Source of the DNA: Sediminibacterium sp.
GTDB lineage: Bacteria > Bacteroidota > Bacteroidia > Chitinophagales > Chitinophagaceae
Direction: 5' to 3'
Length of the DNA: 64,000 nucleotides
Assembly: GCA_030726065.1 (NCBI GenBank)
Contig: JANREK010000035.1
Location: 62,001 to 126,000, forward strand
The notes beneath the pieces are model-generated. The model was not told the DNA's origin, made no database searches, and saw nothing but the letters and a program-made list of their open reading frames with translations. Both the position numbers and the translations under genes were made by a program. Shown piece after piece: positions 50,695 to 60,153 of this stretch; the first letter of the stretch is position 1; each line of letters begins with the position of its first letter.

Positions 50695-53600
50695 ATGAAA
50701 AAAATATTTTTATTTGCCACACTGATTACAGGTTTGTTTAGCAGTATTGCGGTGATGGCGCAAAAGAAAAAAGCAGTTGCAGCAACTCCTGCGCCGCAAG
50801 TGAGTTTAGCAAAGGATCCTATTATTAAGGAGCAATCCTTTCGTTTATTAGGACCCTTCAGAGGCGGAAGAGCAGCGGCTGGTGTTGGTTCCTATTCTGA
50901 TGTAAATACATTTTATATGGGTGCCACTGGGGGTGGTGTATGGAAAACAATAGATGCAGGAAATAATTGGAAAAATATTTCTGACGGTTATTTTGGCGGA
51001 TCTATTGGGGCCATTGCGATAGCGCCATCCAATGAATCTGTGATATATGTTGGCGAAGGGGAAAACTCAATGCGTGGTAATGTGAGTGAAGGTTTAGATG
51101 GGATGTGGAAGTCAACTGACGATGGTAGAACATGGAAAAATATTGGATTAAAAGAAGCAAGACATATTGTTCGACTTATTGTGCATCCTAAAAATCCAGA
51201 TATTGTTTGGGCGGCAGTGATGGGTCATTTATTTGGACCCAATGAAACAAGAGGCGTGTTTAAAAGTATCGATGGTGGACAAACATGGAAAAAAGTATTG
51301 TATGTAAATCCACAAACTGGTGCAAGTGATTTAATTATCGACCCTACTAATCCTGAAACTTTATATGCAGGTACTTGGCAATTAATTCGTACACCCTATA
51401 GTTTAGAAAGTGGCGGCGAAGGATCTGGCTTATACAAAAGTACAGATGGTGGTGAAACTTGGAACTCCATTAAATCCAATAAAGGATTTCCTAAAGGGGT
51501 GTGGGGTATCACGGGTATTGCAGTAGCAAAATCAAATCCTGATAAGTTGTATGCAATCATTGAAAATGCAAAAGGAGGATTATATACGTCGGAGAATGCA
51601 GGTAAAACTTGGGCATTAATTAATAGTGATAATAATATTCGTCAAAGAGCTTGGTATTATACTAAAGTATTTGTGGATCCAGCCGATGAAAATAAAGTGT
51701 ATTGCCCCAATGTAAACTTTATGATGTCAAGCGATGGTGGACGAAGTTTTGTAGCAGGAAGAACACCGCATGGCGATCATCATGACTTATGGATTGATCC
51801 TAAAAACGGAAAGCGCATGATTGTTGCAGATGATGGTGGCGCGCAAGTAAGTTTAGATGGTGCAAAAAACTGGAGCACAATGATGAATCAACCCACTGTA
51901 CAACTATATCGCTTAAGTACAGATAATCATTTCCCTTATCGCGTATTAGGTGCGCAACAAGATAATTCTGCATTCAGAATTTTATCAAGCACTTATGGTG
52001 CATATATTGGTGAAAATGATTTTGATGTTACAGCAGGTGGTGAAAGTGGCTATATTGTTGCTGATCCTACGAATAGTGATATTGTTTATGGTGGATCTTA
52101 TGGTGGTTTAATTACAAGATATGATCACAAAACTGGCGAGAACAGAGTGATTAATGTATGGCCTGACAATCCAATGGGCGCAGGTGCAGAAGCGATGAAG
52201 TATCGTTTCCAATGGAATCATCCAATTTTCTTTTCTCCGCACAATCCAAAAAAATTGTACACGGCAGGTAATCATTTATTTGTCACTGAAAATGAAGGCG
52301 CAAGTTGGAATATGTTATCACCTGACTTAACGACCAATGACAAGAGTCGTCAAAAAAGTTCAGGGGGTCCCATCACACAGGACAATACCAGTGTAGAATA
52401 TTATTGTACCATTTTTACTGCTGCTGAATCACCATTAGAAAAGGATTTGTTATGGACAGGAAGTGATGATGGTATCATTAATGTAAGTAAGGATGGCGGA
52501 AAAAATTGGAAAAATGTAACACCAAAGGATATTCCACAATGGATGATGTGGAACCGTGTTGAAATAGATCCTATCAGAAAAGGAACTGCTTATTTTGCGG
52601 GGACACGTTATAAATTAGATGACTTTACTCCTTATTTGTATGTGACGTATGATTATGGTGAAACTTGGGAAAAAATAACCAATGGTATTGATCCAATGCA
52701 TTTCACAAGAGCTATTGTTGCTAGTCCTCGTAAAGCAGGTGTGTTATTTGCTGGAACAGAGTATGGACTGTATATATCTGTAAATGATGGAAAAAATTGG
52801 GAGCCCTTCCAATTAAATTTACCCAAAACACCTATAACAGATTTATTAATCCGTGATCATAATTTAATTGTTGCAACACAAGGTCGTAGCATTTATATTT
52901 TAGATGACTTAAGATTCATCGAAAATCACGAAGCTTCAAATACCACTGCAAACAAAGTGTTTCCAATTGCAAAAACATATCGGGTACCACCACAAATGGG
53001 TGGAAGACGAGGTCGTGGCATGATTACGAGTGCACCGAATAATGTGGGCACGAACCCGCGTAAGGGCGTCGTGATTAATTATTGGAATGCAAATACTTCT
53101 GATTCTACAAGAGTTATGATCAGCATATTGGATGATCAAAAAAAGGTCATCAGAACGTTTAATCAAAATGATGTTGGCGGACCAAGTTCGGAAGCTGGAT
53201 TCCAAAATTTTGTTTGGAATATGTACCATAAAGAAATTGAAAAGCCTGAGGAAGGTTTGATTCTTTGGAATGGTGCAACGAGTCCGGTATTAGCCGCGCC
53301 AGGAAATTATTTTGCAAAAGTGATTATTGATAAAGATTCGACTGAATTGCCTTTTGAAATTGTAGCGGATCCAAATTACAAAGTAAGTAATGCTGATTTA
53401 AAAGCACAGGAACAATTTTTATTGTCTGTAGCAGATAATTTTAGTTCCATTATGAAAACATTAAAAGGGATTAAAGAAATAAGAACACAAATACAAACAG
53501 TACAAAAGAAAACAAAGGATACGAGCTTCCAAAAGCAATCCAATACGATTTTGGCTAGCCTAAAGACGATTGAGGAAGCCTTACATCAAACAAAAGCGAA

Positions 53601-53835
53601 GAGCGGACAGGATGTTTTAAATTATCCTATTCGTTTGGATGATAAAATTGCAGGGGTATTTGGATCTGCATCATCAGGTTACACCGCTCCAACCAAGCAG
53701 GTACAAGAAACCTTTGTGGATTTAAAAGCGAAAGTGGATGTGCAATTAAAGCTATATAATGATTTGAAAAATGAAGATATTAAGGCGTTAAACGAAGCCG
53801 TACATAAATTAGGAATTCCAGTGATTGGTAATTAG
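50695..53835 (+). CDS. Secreted VPS10/sortilin-like BNR (Asp-box) repeat protein, paralogue 2
   Basis: Signal peptide; Asp-box repeats (TDDGRTW, IDGGQTW, TDGGETW, KDGGKNW, YDYGETW); same domain layout as 47409..50621. Confidence 0.9.
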   Translation: MKKIFLFATLITGLFSSIAVMAQKKKAVAATPAPQVSLAKDPIIKEQSFRLLGPFRGGRAAAGVGSYSDVNTFYMGATGGGVWKTIDAGNNWKNISDGYFGGSIGAIAIAPSNESVIYVGEGENSMRGNVSEGLDGMWKSTDDGRTWKNIGLKEARHIVRLIVHPKNPDIVWAAVMGHLFGPNETRGVFKSIDGGQTWKKVLYVNPQTGASDLIIDPTNPETLYAGTWQLIRTPYSLESGGEGSGLYKSTDGGETWNSIKSNKGFPKGVWGITGIAVAKSNPDKLYAIIENAKGGLYTSENAGKTWALINSDNNIRQRAWYYTKVFVDPADENKVYCPNVNFMMSSDGGRSFVAGRTPHGDHHDLWIDPKNGKRMIVADDGGAQVSLDGAKNWSTMMNQPTVQLYRLSTDNHFPYRVLGAQQDNSAFRILSSTYGAYIGENDFDVTAGGESGYIVADPTNSDIVYGGSYGGLITRYDHKTGENRVINVWPDNPMGAGAEAMKYRFQWNHPIFFSPHNPKKLYTAGNHLFVTENEGASWNMLSPDLTTNDKSRQKSSGGPITQDNTSVEYYCTIFTAAESPLEKDLLWTGSDDGIINVSKDGGKNWKNVTPKDIPQWMMWNRVEIDPIRKGTAYFAGTRYKLDDFTPYLYVTYDYGETWEKITNGIDPMHFTRAIVASPRKAGVLFAGTEYGLYISVNDGKNWEPFQLNLPKTPITDLLIRDHNLIVATQGRSIYILDDLRFIENHEASNTTANKVFPIAKTYRVPPQMGGRRGRGMITSAPNNVGTNPRKGVVINYWNANTSDSTRVMISILDDQKKVIRTFNQNDVGGPSSEAGFQNFVWNMYHKEIEKPEEGLILWNGATSPVLAAPGNYFAKVIIDKDSTELPFEIVADPNYKVSNADLKAQEQFLLSVADNFSSIMKTLKGIKEIRTQIQTVQKKTKDTSFQKQSNTILASLKTIEEALHQTKAKSGQDVLNYPIRLDDKIAGVFGSASSGYTAPTKQVQETFVDLKAKVDVQLKLYNDLKNEDIKALNEAVHKLGIPVIGN

Positions 53836-53854
53836 TAATTTAAAACTATGATAC

Positions 53855-53890
53855 AAAAAAAGCGTCCCGAGAAATCGGGACGCTTTTTTT
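53855..53890. terminator. Bidirectional terminator
   Basis: AAAAAAAGCGTCCCGA-gaaa-TCGGGACGCTTTTTTT, perfect 16-bp stem. Confidence 0.9.
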
Positions 53891-53966
53891 GTTGGTAGTA
53901 TATTGGTCCTTTTTTATACCTGATTGCACAAATGTATATAGTTGCCTATGGGCTCAAAAAATAAGG

Positions 53967-55175
53967 TTATTCAAAATCAGTATATAGTAAATATTTTTTA
54001 CGCATTATTTTATATGCTGTTAAGCGGGGTTCCCAACTTTTACGAATCTCCGCTTCTGAAGTACCTGCAATTAATTGCTGCATTAAGGTTGCGTTACCTG
54101 CAAGCTTATTAAAAAAGTAAGCCGTGGGTTCGCCCGATTTAGGACGAATAAAAAAGGAATCCTTTTGTGGGAAGCTTTTATAAATTTCAATGATGAGTGC
54201 GATGTCAATTTGATTTTTAGGTGGTGTCACTTTTGATAAATCCCAGCCATAACATTTTTGTCCATATAATTTCGAACTCATTGCACCTACACGTGGCGCT
54301 GGGGTAAAGCTATATTGCTCACTCGTTATACTTGGATGTCCAATATTTGCAAATGCATTTGGGGTACCTCGGCCTTCACTTAACACAGTGCCTTCGATTA
54401 AGCAGGTAGTGGGATACCAATAAATGGAATTCATACTTGCCAAGTTAGGTGATGGCGCTACATCCAAGGTATACATGGATGTATGTGTGTAGTTTTTATT
54501 TTGAATAATTGTAAGGGATAAGTTAGCTTTTCCATCTACTACTTTCAACCAATTCTCCCCTTTTAATAATTGTGCATATTCGCCCATGGTTAAACCATAC
54601 ACAGTGGGGATAGCGTTTTTACCTACACCACTTGAATAAGGCGCTTCCAAAACAGGACCATCCACAAAATGTCCATTGGGGTTGGGACAATCTAAAATAA
54701 TGACCGGCTTATTATTGGCCATCGCCGCTTCCATATAATATTGTAAGGAGTTGATATACGTATAAAAACGAGTACCTACATCCTGCACATCAAATAACAT
54801 GATATCTACATCCGATAAATCATTGGCATCCGGTGCACTTTTTTTACCGTACAAGGAAACTATTTTAATGCCGGTTTTTGGATCAATTTCATCGGATACT
54901 TTTTCGCCAGCATCAGCAGTCCCTCTTAATCCATGCTCGGGGGTGAATATTTTTTGTATTTGAATACCCGCTGCTTTTAAAGTATCAATTAAGTGTTTGC
55001 CATTAATAGTCGCACTTTGATTGGTAAATAAACTAACCCTTTTTCCTTTTAATAAAGGAAAGTATTTTTCCGTTTGGTAAGCACCTGGTAAAATAGGCTT
55101 AGTTTTTTGTGCAGTCACGACCAATGAACTGGCAAGCAGTAGGATGCTAACAAATAGACAGCTGATTTTTTTCAT
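53967..55175 (-). CDS. DUF1343 protein, NamZ-family exo-beta-N-acetylmuramidase candidate
   Basis: GKRVSLFTNQSA, FTPEHGLRG, DVQDVGTRFYTYI, SEGRGTPNAF; start at MKKISCLFV (ORF extends to 55199). Confidence 0.88.
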   Translation of the reverse strand: MKKISCLFVSILLLASSLVVTAQKTKPILPGAYQTEKYFPLLKGKRVSLFTNQSATINGKHLIDTLKAAGIQIQKIFTPEHGLRGTADAGEKVSDEIDPKTGIKIVSLYGKKSAPDANDLSDVDIMLFDVQDVGTRFYTYINSLQYYMEAAMANNKPVIILDCPNPNGHFVDGPVLEAPYSSGVGKNAIPTVYGLTMGEYAQLLKGENWLKVVDGKANLSLTIIQNKNYTHTSMYTLDVAPSPNLASMNSIYWYPTTCLIEGTVLSEGRGTPNAFANIGHPSITSEQYSFTPAPRVGAMSSKLYGQKCYGWDLSKVTPPKNQIDIALIIEIYKSFPQKDSFFIRPKSGEPTAYFFNKLAGNATLMQQLIAGTSEAEIRKSWEPRLTAYKIMRKKYLLYTDFE

Positions 55176-55238
55176 ATTAAATGGTATCATTGAAAACACA
55201 ATTTAGTATAAAAATAAAAGCAGCGATGTGTTTTTTGA

Positions 55239-56921
55239 TTAACTCAGGTATTTGCCAACAATCGGCATACGACGACCTACACCAAAGGCCTTTGGTGAAA
55301 TGCGAATGATGGGGCAGAACTGATTTCTTTTGTACTCATTATTATTGACCATCTTAAGTGTTCTATCCACCAGCGCATTGTCAAAACCTAATGCTTTTAT
55401 ATCATTCGGGTTGGCACGCCTTTCAATATATTGGTAAAGTATTTGATCCAAAACTGCATAATCAGGTATGCTATCGCTGTCCTTTTGATTTGGTCTTAGT
55501 TCGGCACTAGGTGCTTTGGTAATGATATTTTTTGGTATGATTTCTTGGTGGCGGTTAATGTATTTGGCAAGTTCATACACTTGTAATTTATAGCAATCCC
55601 CTAATACCCCTAAGCCACCCGCCATATCTCCATACAATGTACCATAACCCGTGGCTAGTTCACTTTTATTAGAAGTGTTTAATAAAATGTAGCCAAACTT
55701 ATTAGCAATGGCCATTAATATATTACCCCTTGACCTGCTTTGTATATTTTCCTCAGCCAATGAAAATGGCAGGTCCTTAAATAATGGCTTTAAGGTGGTA
55801 AGGAATTCCTCATATACTTCCTGAATAGGAATAATATCATATTTGTTATCCAAATTTTGACTTAACGCCACTGCATCATTTACGGAATGATCCGTTGAGT
55901 AAGGGGATGGCATTAAAACCGCGTGCACATTTTCTTTGCCCAAGGCTTCGCAGGCTATAGCTAAAGTCACTGCCGAATCAATACCTCCAGAGGATCCAAT
56001 AATAGCTTTGGTGAATCCCATTTTATTAAAATAATCCTTTACGCCTAACACTAAAGCTTGATACACTTGTTCAATATTTAATGTGGGAATTAATGTGATT
56101 GGATTTAATTCTTTGTTTGGCATACGGTTTGCAGGCTCTAAGATAGGTGCGTTAATAGTACCGTCATCATTACATTCAAAAGTGGCTAATGCAGATTCAA
56201 ACATAGGAAGGGCCCCACATAAATTTGCATCTTTATCAAACACCAATGAACTACCATCAAAAACAATTTCTGTTTGGCTTCCTACTGCATTACAATAAAA
56301 TAAAGGGATTTTATATTTTAATACATTTGATTTGATCGTCGCTTTACGATCTTCGTCATGCGTATAATCAAAAGGAGAGGCACTTAGGTTGAGTAAAATG
56401 GTAGGGTCTTGGTCCATCATTTTATCCATGGGACAAATTCGGTACAATGGATTATCGCCCAAATTCCAAATATCCTCACAAATAGTAATCGCTAATCTCT
56501 GTCCTTTAAATTCAATCACCTTCCATTCGTCTGCTGGTTCGAAATATCTGTTTTCATCAAAAACGTCGTAGGTAGGTAATAATGTTTTGTGAATTTCAGC
56601 GACCACTTTTTGTTCATACAAGAAAAAGGCCGCGTTGTATAAATCCTTTCCTTTTTTATTTGGGTTGCGTGCTGGACTTCCAATTAAAACGCCAATGGTA
56701 TCGGCCGCTTGTTTGATTGCATCAATGCTTTGGTAGCATTTATTAATAAAATCTTCAAATTCAACAAAGTCCCTTGCAGGGTATCCGCAAACACTCATCT
56801 CACTAAACAATATAAAATCAGCACCTTGATTTTTTGCGGCTTCAATGGCGCCTAATATCTTTTCGGTGTTTTGTTCAAAATTGCCAATATGATAGTTCTG
56901 TTGTGCAATGCAAATCTTCAT
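55239..56921 (-). CDS. nadE: Glutamine-dependent NAD+ synthetase
   Basis: N-terminal nitrilase domain (ILFSEMSVCGYPARD) and SSGGIDSAVTLAI; start at MKICIAQQNYHIG. Confidence 0.96.
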   Translation of the reverse strand: MKICIAQQNYHIGNFEQNTEKILGAIEAAKNQGADFILFSEMSVCGYPARDFVEFEDFINKCYQSIDAIKQAADTIGVLIGSPARNPNKKGKDLYNAAFFLYEQKVVAEIHKTLLPTYDVFDENRYFEPADEWKVIEFKGQRLAITICEDIWNLGDNPLYRICPMDKMMDQDPTILLNLSASPFDYTHDEDRKATIKSNVLKYKIPLFYCNAVGSQTEIVFDGSSLVFDKDANLCGALPMFESALATFECNDDGTINAPILEPANRMPNKELNPITLIPTLNIEQVYQALVLGVKDYFNKMGFTKAIIGSSGGIDSAVTLAIACEALGKENVHAVLMPSPYSTDHSVNDAVALSQNLDNKYDIIPIQEVYEEFLTTLKPLFKDLPFSLAEENIQSRSRGNILMAIANKFGYILLNTSNKSELATGYGTLYGDMAGGLGVLGDCYKLQVYELAKYINRHQEIIPKNIITKAPSAELRPNQKDSDSIPDYAVLDQILYQYIERRANPNDIKALGFDNALVDRTLKMVNNNEYKRNQFCPIIRISPKAFGVGRRMPIVGKYLS

Positions 56922-56976
56922 GGGGCAAAGGTCGGTTTTTAACAGAAATAACCTCGCTTTTTTTGTACTTTCGAGG

Positions 56977-57987
56977 ATGCGTTTCCTGATTTTTATCTTA
57001 TTTATCCTAATTATTGGCACCAGTTCCTGTGGACGAATGCAAAATAACCCTGCGCAAAATGCCCCGGAAATAATTTTGCCTATGGAAAGGCTGGATCAGG
57101 TATTATTTAACTTGGACACCAGCCATATTAAAGACACGCTATTGGATAGGAATACCCGGTATCCATTTATAAGTGAAGTTCTGTTGAAACAAATGTTGGC
57201 GATTGATTCAGTAAATAGTGAAACGGGGTTGCTTTCATTTTTACATGCATATCGACCCGTTTATACTGCCGTGCAAAAATTAAATGCGCCTGCAACCGCA
57301 CACCCACAATTACAATCACTTTTAAATTACCTACACTATTATTTTCCTGATTACCCATTGCCTAAAAAAATCATTTATTTTATTGGACCTTTAGAAGGTT
57401 TTGGAAACTCAATTGGCTTGGATTATATGGCTGTTGGATTGCAAATGTTTTTGGGTGATACTTCTTCCTGGTATCAATCAGAACAGTTTCAAAAATATTT
57501 TCCGCCTTATATTAGTCGCAATTTTACACCGCGCTTTATTCCCATTACAGCAGCAAGAAATTTACTCCAGGATATAGCACCGAATAGTAATTTAACGCGT
57601 AGCTTAATTATTGAAATGATTGATTTGGGAAAAAGACAATACATCTTAAAAAAAATATTACCTAAAACTAATGATGCTGATTTATTTGGTTATAGTGCTG
57701 CGCAATATGCCGCTACGACCAATGCAGAACAAGATATTTGGAGCTTTTTATTAAAAATGAATTTGGTTTATTCCAAGGATCCTAAAGTAGCAAAGCAGCT
57801 ATTAGGTGAAGGACCTTTTAGTATTTATTTTGGCAATGAAATCCCTGGAAATGTAGGACTATATTTAGGCTATCAAATAGTAAAATCATGGATGGAGCAA
57901 CAATCTGAACAAGATCAGGCCAATTTAAAAGCGTTGTTACAAATGCCTGCAGAAAAAATATTTGCTGAAAGTAAATACAAACCTTAA
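56977..57987 (+). CDS. GldB-like gliding motility lipoprotein
   Basis: Lipobox GTSSCG, GldB-like sequence, divergent from nadE; start at MRFLIFILFILIIG. Confidence 0.82.
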   Translation: MRFLIFILFILIIGTSSCGRMQNNPAQNAPEIILPMERLDQVLFNLDTSHIKDTLLDRNTRYPFISEVLLKQMLAIDSVNSETGLLSFLHAYRPVYTAVQKLNAPATAHPQLQSLLNYLHYYFPDYPLPKKIIYFIGPLEGFGNSIGLDYMAVGLQMFLGDTSSWYQSEQFQKYFPPYISRNFTPRFIPITAARNLLQDIAPNSNLTRSLIIEMIDLGKRQYILKKILPKTNDADLFGYSAAQYAATTNAEQDIWSFLLKMNLVYSKDPKVAKQLLGEGPFSIYFGNEIPGNVGLYLGYQIVKSWMEQQSEQDQANLKALLQMPAEKIFAESKYKP

Positions 57988-58005
57988 GTAGTAATAGTTA
58001 ACTAA

Positions 58006-58392
58006 CTAGTTTAGTTTGACAGGGGCCGCCATCTTAAATGAAGGGATATTTACATGAATAAGGTCCTTTGAATCGATGTTTTCCATCGTATAATGCCCTT
58101 GCATTTTTCCTAATTCGCTTTTTAAATGACAGCCACTAACGTATTGATAATTTTGACCTGGCATGATTAAAGGTTGTACACCAACTACGCCTTCCCCTTC
58201 AACCACACGAAATTCACTATTGCTATCATAAACTTCCCAATAGCGCTTTAATAATTTTACAGGAAATGAATTATGGTTTTCGATAGTAATACGGTAGGCA
58301 AACATGTACTCATTTTGCAAAGGATTACTATAATCTTTTTGGTAAAAAGTTTCGATACTTACCTCTATACCTTCTGAAATTTTAGAGACCAT
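58006..58392 (-). CDS. apaG: Co2+/Mg2+ efflux protein ApaG
   Basis: FAYRITIENHNSFPVKLLKRYWEVYDSN, VEGEGVVGVQPLIMPGQNYQYVSGC; start at MVSKISEG. Confidence 0.95.
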   Translation of the reverse strand: MVSKISEGIEVSIETFYQKDYSNPLQNEYMFAYRITIENHNSFPVKLLKRYWEVYDSNSEFRVVEGEGVVGVQPLIMPGQNYQYVSGCHLKSELGKMQGHYTMENIDSKDLIHVNIPSFKMAAPVKLN

Positions 58393-58496
58393 ATTATGTC
58401 GTTTCCTCAAATACCCTGCAGAGAATACTGCGTAGTAAAAATAGCGTAAAAAGGGTCGGATTTTACAAAATAAGAAGCAATTTTTTTTTAAACAAC

Positions 58497-58516
58497 AGTT
58501 AAGTCGCTTAACTTTG
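58497..58516 (+). promoter_or_regulatory. Palindrome AGTTAAG-TCG-CTTAACT overlapping a -7 box TAACTTTG upstream of icd
   Basis: Direct sequence; 7-bp perfect arms, right arm overlaps TAnnTTTG. Confidence 0.45.
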
Positions 58517-58576
58517 CGCCATCGAATTAATTAGGTAGGGTTTTTTCCTAAAATTTCGTAAAAAAATCAGAATAAA

Positions 58577-60028
58577 ATGAAAATAGCTGTTGCAAAAGGG
58601 GATGGAATTGGACCAGAAATCATGGAGGCGGTTATTGCTATTTTTGACGCCGCTAAAGTGCCCATGGAATATGAGGTGGTGGATATGGGAAAGTGGGTTT
58701 TTGACAAAGGATTTAGTAATGGTATGACCCCCGAAGCGAAGCAAACCATTGAGGACTTAGGCATATTATTTAAAGGTCCCATGGAAACGCCCAAAGGAAA
58801 GGGTGTAAAAAGTGTAAATGTTACAGCGCGCAAAACTTGGAATACTTACGCGAACGACCGAAAATTTCAAACATTAAGTGGGGTAGATACTGTTTTTAGT
58901 AAAGCAGGCATCCCCATTGATCTAACGATTGTAAGAGAAAATATTGAGGACACCTATGGTGGTATTGAGCATATGCTAACGCAAGATGTTGCGTTGGGCC
59001 GCAGATTTATAACGCGTCCCGGTAGTGAGCAAGTAATTCGTTATGCTTTTGAAATGGCCAAGAAAAAAGGGGCACGTCGTATTACTTGTGGGCACAAGGC
59101 CAATATTATGAAATTAACAGATGGTTTATTTCTTGAAGTTTTTAAAGAAGTTGCCAAAGAATATCCTGAATTAAAATCGGATGATGTAATTGTGGATGAC
59201 TTATGTATGAAATTAGTAAGTCGCCCTGACTTGTTTGACGTAATTGTTTTAACTAATTTACAAGGAGATATTGTGAGTGATTTATGTGCTGGATTGGTTG
59301 GGGGGCTTGGTTTTGCGCCCTCTGCAAATATCGGGGATCATATTTCAATTTTTGAAGCTGTACATGGCACTGCGCCAGATATCGCTGGAAAAAATATTGC
59401 GAATCCCACTTCCTTATTATTAAGTGGATTAAGCATGCTTCGTCATTTAGGATTAATGGAGCAAGCAGTGGTTATTGAAAATGCATTATTATATACCTTG
59501 GAGTCAGGCGTGCATACCGGAGACTTTGGAGATAAAAATATTCCTTCCGTAAACACCACTGTATTTGCGCAAGCGATTATTGATAATTTTGGCAAGCAAC
59601 CCAAGCACAATCCCAAACCCTTCTTGCCTAATTTTTATGTAACACCTACCAATTTCAAATTGGAGCATAACCCAATGTTGCAAAGTGATTTAAGGGATCA
59701 ACATAAAATTGTTGGCGTTGATTTTTTTATTGAAAGTGCAGACCAACCAAAAGTAATTGCTGACAAATGTTTAACACATGCGAGTGAAACTTTGACCTTG
59801 GTTACTATTACCAATCGAGGTACCCAGGTATGGCCATTGGGTTCAGTTTTTACCAATTTGGTGAATCAATTTTATTGCCGTTTTGAAACGGTGAATGAAG
59901 CGCCACTGTCACAGGATCAGGTTATTGATTTGTACCGATCTTTGGCTAAGGATTTCAAAATTTGTTCCCTAGAAGTGCTTAATATGTGGGCTGATAAAAA
60001 AGCGTATAGTTTGGCCCAAGGCCAGTAG
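58577..60028 (+). CDS. icd: NADP-dependent isocitrate dehydrogenase, long (Thermus-like) type
   Basis: MKIAVAKGDGIGPEI, IVRENIEDTYGGIEH, NLQGDIVSDLCAGLVGG, FEAVHGTAPDIAGK, ~140 aa C-terminal extension. Confidence 0.92.
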   Translation: MKIAVAKGDGIGPEIMEAVIAIFDAAKVPMEYEVVDMGKWVFDKGFSNGMTPEAKQTIEDLGILFKGPMETPKGKGVKSVNVTARKTWNTYANDRKFQTLSGVDTVFSKAGIPIDLTIVRENIEDTYGGIEHMLTQDVALGRRFITRPGSEQVIRYAFEMAKKKGARRITCGHKANIMKLTDGLFLEVFKEVAKEYPELKSDDVIVDDLCMKLVSRPDLFDVIVLTNLQGDIVSDLCAGLVGGLGFAPSANIGDHISIFEAVHGTAPDIAGKNIANPTSLLLSGLSMLRHLGLMEQAVVIENALLYTLESGVHTGDFGDKNIPSVNTTVFAQAIIDNFGKQPKHNPKPFLPNFYVTPTNFKLEHNPMLQSDLRDQHKIVGVDFFIESADQPKVIADKCLTHASETLTLVTITNRGTQVWPLGSVFTNLVNQFYCRFETVNEAPLSQDQVIDLYRSLAKDFKICSLEVLNMWADKKAYSLAQGQ

Positions 60029-60037
60029 ATGCATAAG

Positions 60038-60060
60038 ATTTAAAGCTTTCGGCTTTAAAT
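60038..60060 (+). terminator. Putative terminator downstream of icd
   Basis: ATTTAAAGC-tttcg-GCTTTAAAT followed by a T-rich tract. Confidence 0.5.
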
Positions 60061-60153
60061 TGCTTCTTTTTATTATAAATTTCCCTTTCACGGCTTGAAA
60101 AAAACCATTTTTAGCGTAATTTCACCATTCATTTACAAAATAGTCTTTTACCT

